The notes under the pieces: generated by a model
Database searches by the model: none
What the model was told of the DNA's origin: nothing
Seen by the model: the letters and a program-made list of their open reading frames with translations, nothing else
Part shown: positions 21,401-22,583 of the stretch, in pieces
Position numbering within the stretch: position 1 is the stretch's first letter
Layout: the number at the start of each line of letters is the position of its first letter
Made by a program: the position numbers and the translations under genes
From: a virus
Length of the DNA: 22,583 bases
Virus record (IMG/VR): IMGVR_UViG_3300009168_000125
Location: 1 to 22,583 of that record
Strand: one strand, 5' to 3'

Positions 21401-21517
21401 CCAGCGACACAGGGGGGCTCTGGCCGGTTGTCGTTGACGATTAATGTTGACGGACAGAAGCTTGCCGAAGCGATTGCTCCGTATTATAATAATGGTGTCA
21501 CGGAGATAAACATTTGA
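18407..21517 (+). CDS. Tail tape measure protein
   Basis: 1,036 residues, starting the base after the chaperone stop. Residues about 80-300 match the TP901-type tape measure core: RFTASQAAEAMYSLASAGFD, TLASAISQFNLEASD, RYVGPVAAVMNKSLEETTGV and a GERAGPAMVAL end. Two or three hydrophobic segments lie at about 384-440, followed by long coiled coil (about 445-880), rich in Ala, Glu, Lys. The end has another hydrophobic zone (about 900-955) and FQTGGIVIGPPGVDAVDAKL, a C-terminal motif common in tape measures. It sets tail length and is ejected with DNA; by the usual rule of about 0.15 nm per residue, a tail near 155 nm. No lysozyme or peptidase domain seen. Confidence 0.93.
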   Translation: MAVDAGTIFSEVRIHLDKLKGDIAAVEATLDKFGKTNQAEAAKTQKSWKDSFGEINLAGVAAFAGLALAVKASVDTFAQFEQSLANVRSVARATPEEFKRIEEAALAAGETTRFTASQAAEAMYSLASAGFDAAQTVDGLNGVLLLAGSTQSDLAFTSETLASAISQFNLEASDAERVANVFTAAINASQATMGKLAVSMRYVGPVAAVMNKSLEETTGVLSILFNKGFEASQAGTALRSTLADLSNASSPAVAKLRELGVSFDEVNPQTNSFADIVDVLNKKVDIATFGMQIFGERAGPAMVALVGEGRAEIEKYTAAVTGTNAAAEAYATQNDTLSGSIDLLKSAVESAQIKFVKEFTPAMRGVIDAVAGVVAWIANLPGPLKILFGVILAGIPAVIGLVTAWNLLSKVLAGAGGPIAIVVTAIALVIAGIAALVDAFDTLGNSRENLEKSTATLRDTVKEMREVDDQLTSSTIKLTAAEKSLLEQRADLLKQNMAFQIQTQTKAINQAADAMVDLNIKIRAQEDLYNSLATTGTATRDMYQAAFGAAATFGGALQDQGTRILPKLEEELLANKQAMVEQNAVVNDGTVAIAEAIEQGYLQIAQVKAADPILAGRVERLIQERKETSALTAEQKKAADEAEAKRLSDEADLAAAQKRYNLAIERARTLVENEKSELAKLREAEAELSSFRGNNAVDEATRREALLILNEKITDAINKQNKVAVEATEEYNQKLAELEGRTRDKIALEQEAARRAIEASTADIASKEKALASVDAYYDKLRETTAQDEFKANMDSMWKSAVDGGISTLGALQGLFSAMTEARVAELDRQLLAELEAAGVAEDTAVEKAQKELDTAITSGDAEVIADKQKLLKKAQIEQDYERKKAQVAYQGQSVIWGLTLAQAIAEGARAIVQATASAPWPFNIPAIAFATAITGIQLATIAASKPQKPAFQTGGIVIGPPGVDAVDAKLTAGEIVMNKDQQARLMALLNGTAQLQAPATQGGSGRLSLTINVDGQKLAEAIAPYYNNGVTEINI

Positions 21518-22230
21518 AACTTTTATTTGATGGCTTGATTGGTGATTCGATTTTATCGTCCTCGTTCCCATCGCCATCATATCCGGTCGCGAATCTAAGA
21601 CATAGTTTTTTAAAAAAACGGTACCAGTCATCGCGAGATGTGGATGCGGTTCTGATTGAATTTGCAGCAATATCAACGGTGGATTGTTTTTTCTTTGGGA
21701 TAACTAATGCGTCGGAGATACAGCTTGATTTGTATTCCGACGCTGACGCCTTGCTGCATACTGAGATAATCGAGTATCCAGAATCTGACAGAGTCGATTC
21801 GGTGCACTTCACGGCAGTGGCAGGAGTAGCATATGCGACGGTGACGCTGACAGGAGATTCAGTCGGCGTTTATCTTGGGGGATGCGACCTGGGCGAGGCC
21901 TACACGTTCCCGGATCCGGTGGCGATCTGGCCGGAGGGCTGGGTGGATAATACTGTGACAGTTAAAAGCCCTGCGGGGCAGGCGTCGTTTGATCGAGTGT
22001 CGCCGTTCAGGACTTACGAGTGGGACTTCGTGAATTTATCGCGGGCGCTTGCTAATGAGCTGCGAGGGAAATATGAAGCATATGGCCGAGGACGTCCGCT
22101 ATTTATTGATCCGTTCGAGCGGAACCATACATTCATGCGCCCGTATTGGGGCACACTGCAAGAACCGATCAGCACGCAGAAGGATGAGAATATTTATTCA
22201 GTTAAATTACCGACAGAGGAGTGTTTCTAA
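21514..22230 (+). CDS. Putative distal tail / baseplate protein
   Basis: 238 residues from TTG 21514, which overlaps the tape measure stop as TTGA; no ATG gives a better start. It begins MKLLFDGLIGDSILSSSFPS and has strand-rich sequence with GVAYATVTLTGDSVGVYLGG, then YEWDFVNLSRALANELRGKY and RPLFIDPFERNHTFMRPYWG. The first gene after the tape measure is typically the distal tail protein that starts the tail tip. A family match could not be made from sequence alone. Confidence 0.55.
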   Translation: MKLLFDGLIGDSILSSSFPSPSYPVANLRHSFLKKRYQSSRDVDAVLIEFAAISTVDCFFFGITNASEIQLDLYSDADALLHTEIIEYPESDRVDSVHFTAVAGVAYATVTLTGDSVGVYLGGCDLGEAYTFPDPVAIWPEGWVDNTVTVKSPAGQASFDRVSPFRTYEWDFVNLSRALANELRGKYEAYGRGRPLFIDPFERNHTFMRPYWGTLQEPISTQKDENIYSVKLPTEECF

Positions 22231-22583
22231 TGGCCATAGAAAGAGTACCGTTTCCGAATCCGCTTCCGACAGAGCAAGACGACTTTGTTAAACAGAACAA
22301 CTTGCTTTCTGCCGGGTTTTTGAAAGAGAATGGCAGCGTTGTGCCTGTAGTAGGCACGGATGTAGTGAAGGGTGCTACGTTTAACGTCGGCGGCACTTTC
22401 TACAAGTGTACCGCCGATGAAGCTATCACCGGCGGAGCGTCTCCATACGTGAAGCTGTCTCCCTCGGTGGATGGAGCGACCTGCTCAGCGTCCTATGTCG
22501 CGAATTTACTCGGGGTAGCGTGGAACTCTGTTTTCAACGGCTACTACGACGGTGACGGAAACTTGTATGTTTTCAATGAGGCG
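22230..22583 (+). CDS. Putative tail tip/fibre protein, N-terminal part
   Basis: Starts at ATG 22230, sharing a base with the previous stop (TAATG), with GAGGAG (22216-22221) upstream. The frame is open to the window edge, 118 codons. It begins MAIERVPFPNPLPTEQDDFV and has beta-type repeats of the virion surface kind (GATFNVGGTFYKCTADEAIT, NGYYDGDGNLYVFNEA). Following the distal tail gene, it is likely part of the tip or a receptor-binding fibre. Partial; the C-terminus that would decide this is absent. Confidence 0.6.
   Translation, partial: MAIERVPFPNPLPTEQDDFVKQNNLLSAGFLKENGSVVPVVGTDVVKGATFNVGGTFYKCTADEAITGGASPYVKLSPSVDGATCSASYVANLLGVAWNSVFNGYYDGDGNLYVFNEA

Overview
The window is a stretch of a tailed double-stranded DNA phage or prophage, and most of it is a packaging, head, neck and tail module read on the + strand. 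A 1,036-residue tape-measure protein and the absence of a sheath gene point to a long, non-contractile (siphovirus-like) tail, although the genome is cut at both ends. I cannot name the host. Structural genes are moderately GC-rich and use ATA isoleucine codons freely. Neither integrase, tRNA nor rRNA is visible.

Layout. (1) 1-1892, minus strand: a tiny ribbon-helix-helix protein, a promoter leading into a compact terminator-like structured RNA, a 71-residue unknown protein, and the start of a radical-SAM (SplB-like) protein. The last is interrupted by an AT-rich, full-length intein with a LAGLIDADG endonuclease, inserted immediately before the third cysteine of the iron-sulphur motif. (2) 1893-2474, divergent control region without a credible gene: eight TTCTACA-type boxes, an AT-rich tetranucleotide tract, two exact 32-bp direct repeats, and a 24-bp dyad over a promoter facing right. 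(3) 2475-10674: small terminase, ParB-like protein, a Trm1-like methyltransferase without a proper start codon, large terminase, portal, MuF-like minor head protein, ClpP-type head protease with a nested scaffold start, probable decoration protein and major capsid protein, closed by a strong terminator. (4) 10725-13357: accessory cassette of three methyltransferase-like proteins and a glycosyltransferase. (5) 13467-14362: probable head-tail connector genes. (6) 14359-16109: a short nucleotide-sugar dehydrogenase and three small, probably virion-associated genes. (7) 16091-22583: tail completion, tail terminator, tail tube, assembly chaperone, tape measure, distal tail protein and the start of a probable fibre.

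The + strand genes are packed with 1- to 4-base stop/start overlaps (ATGA, GTGA, TTGA), so they are probably transcribed in a few long units and translationally coupled. The sugar and methyl-transfer genes sit inside the virion module as insertions and may modify the particle or a cell-surface glycan.

The most unusual parts are the intein, whose own Cys1 stands in for the missing cluster cysteine before splicing, and the small structured RNA next to the ribbon-helix-helix gene and its array of putative operators. No database search was possible: family names come from recognised motifs and gene order, and most connector and accessory calls are tentative.
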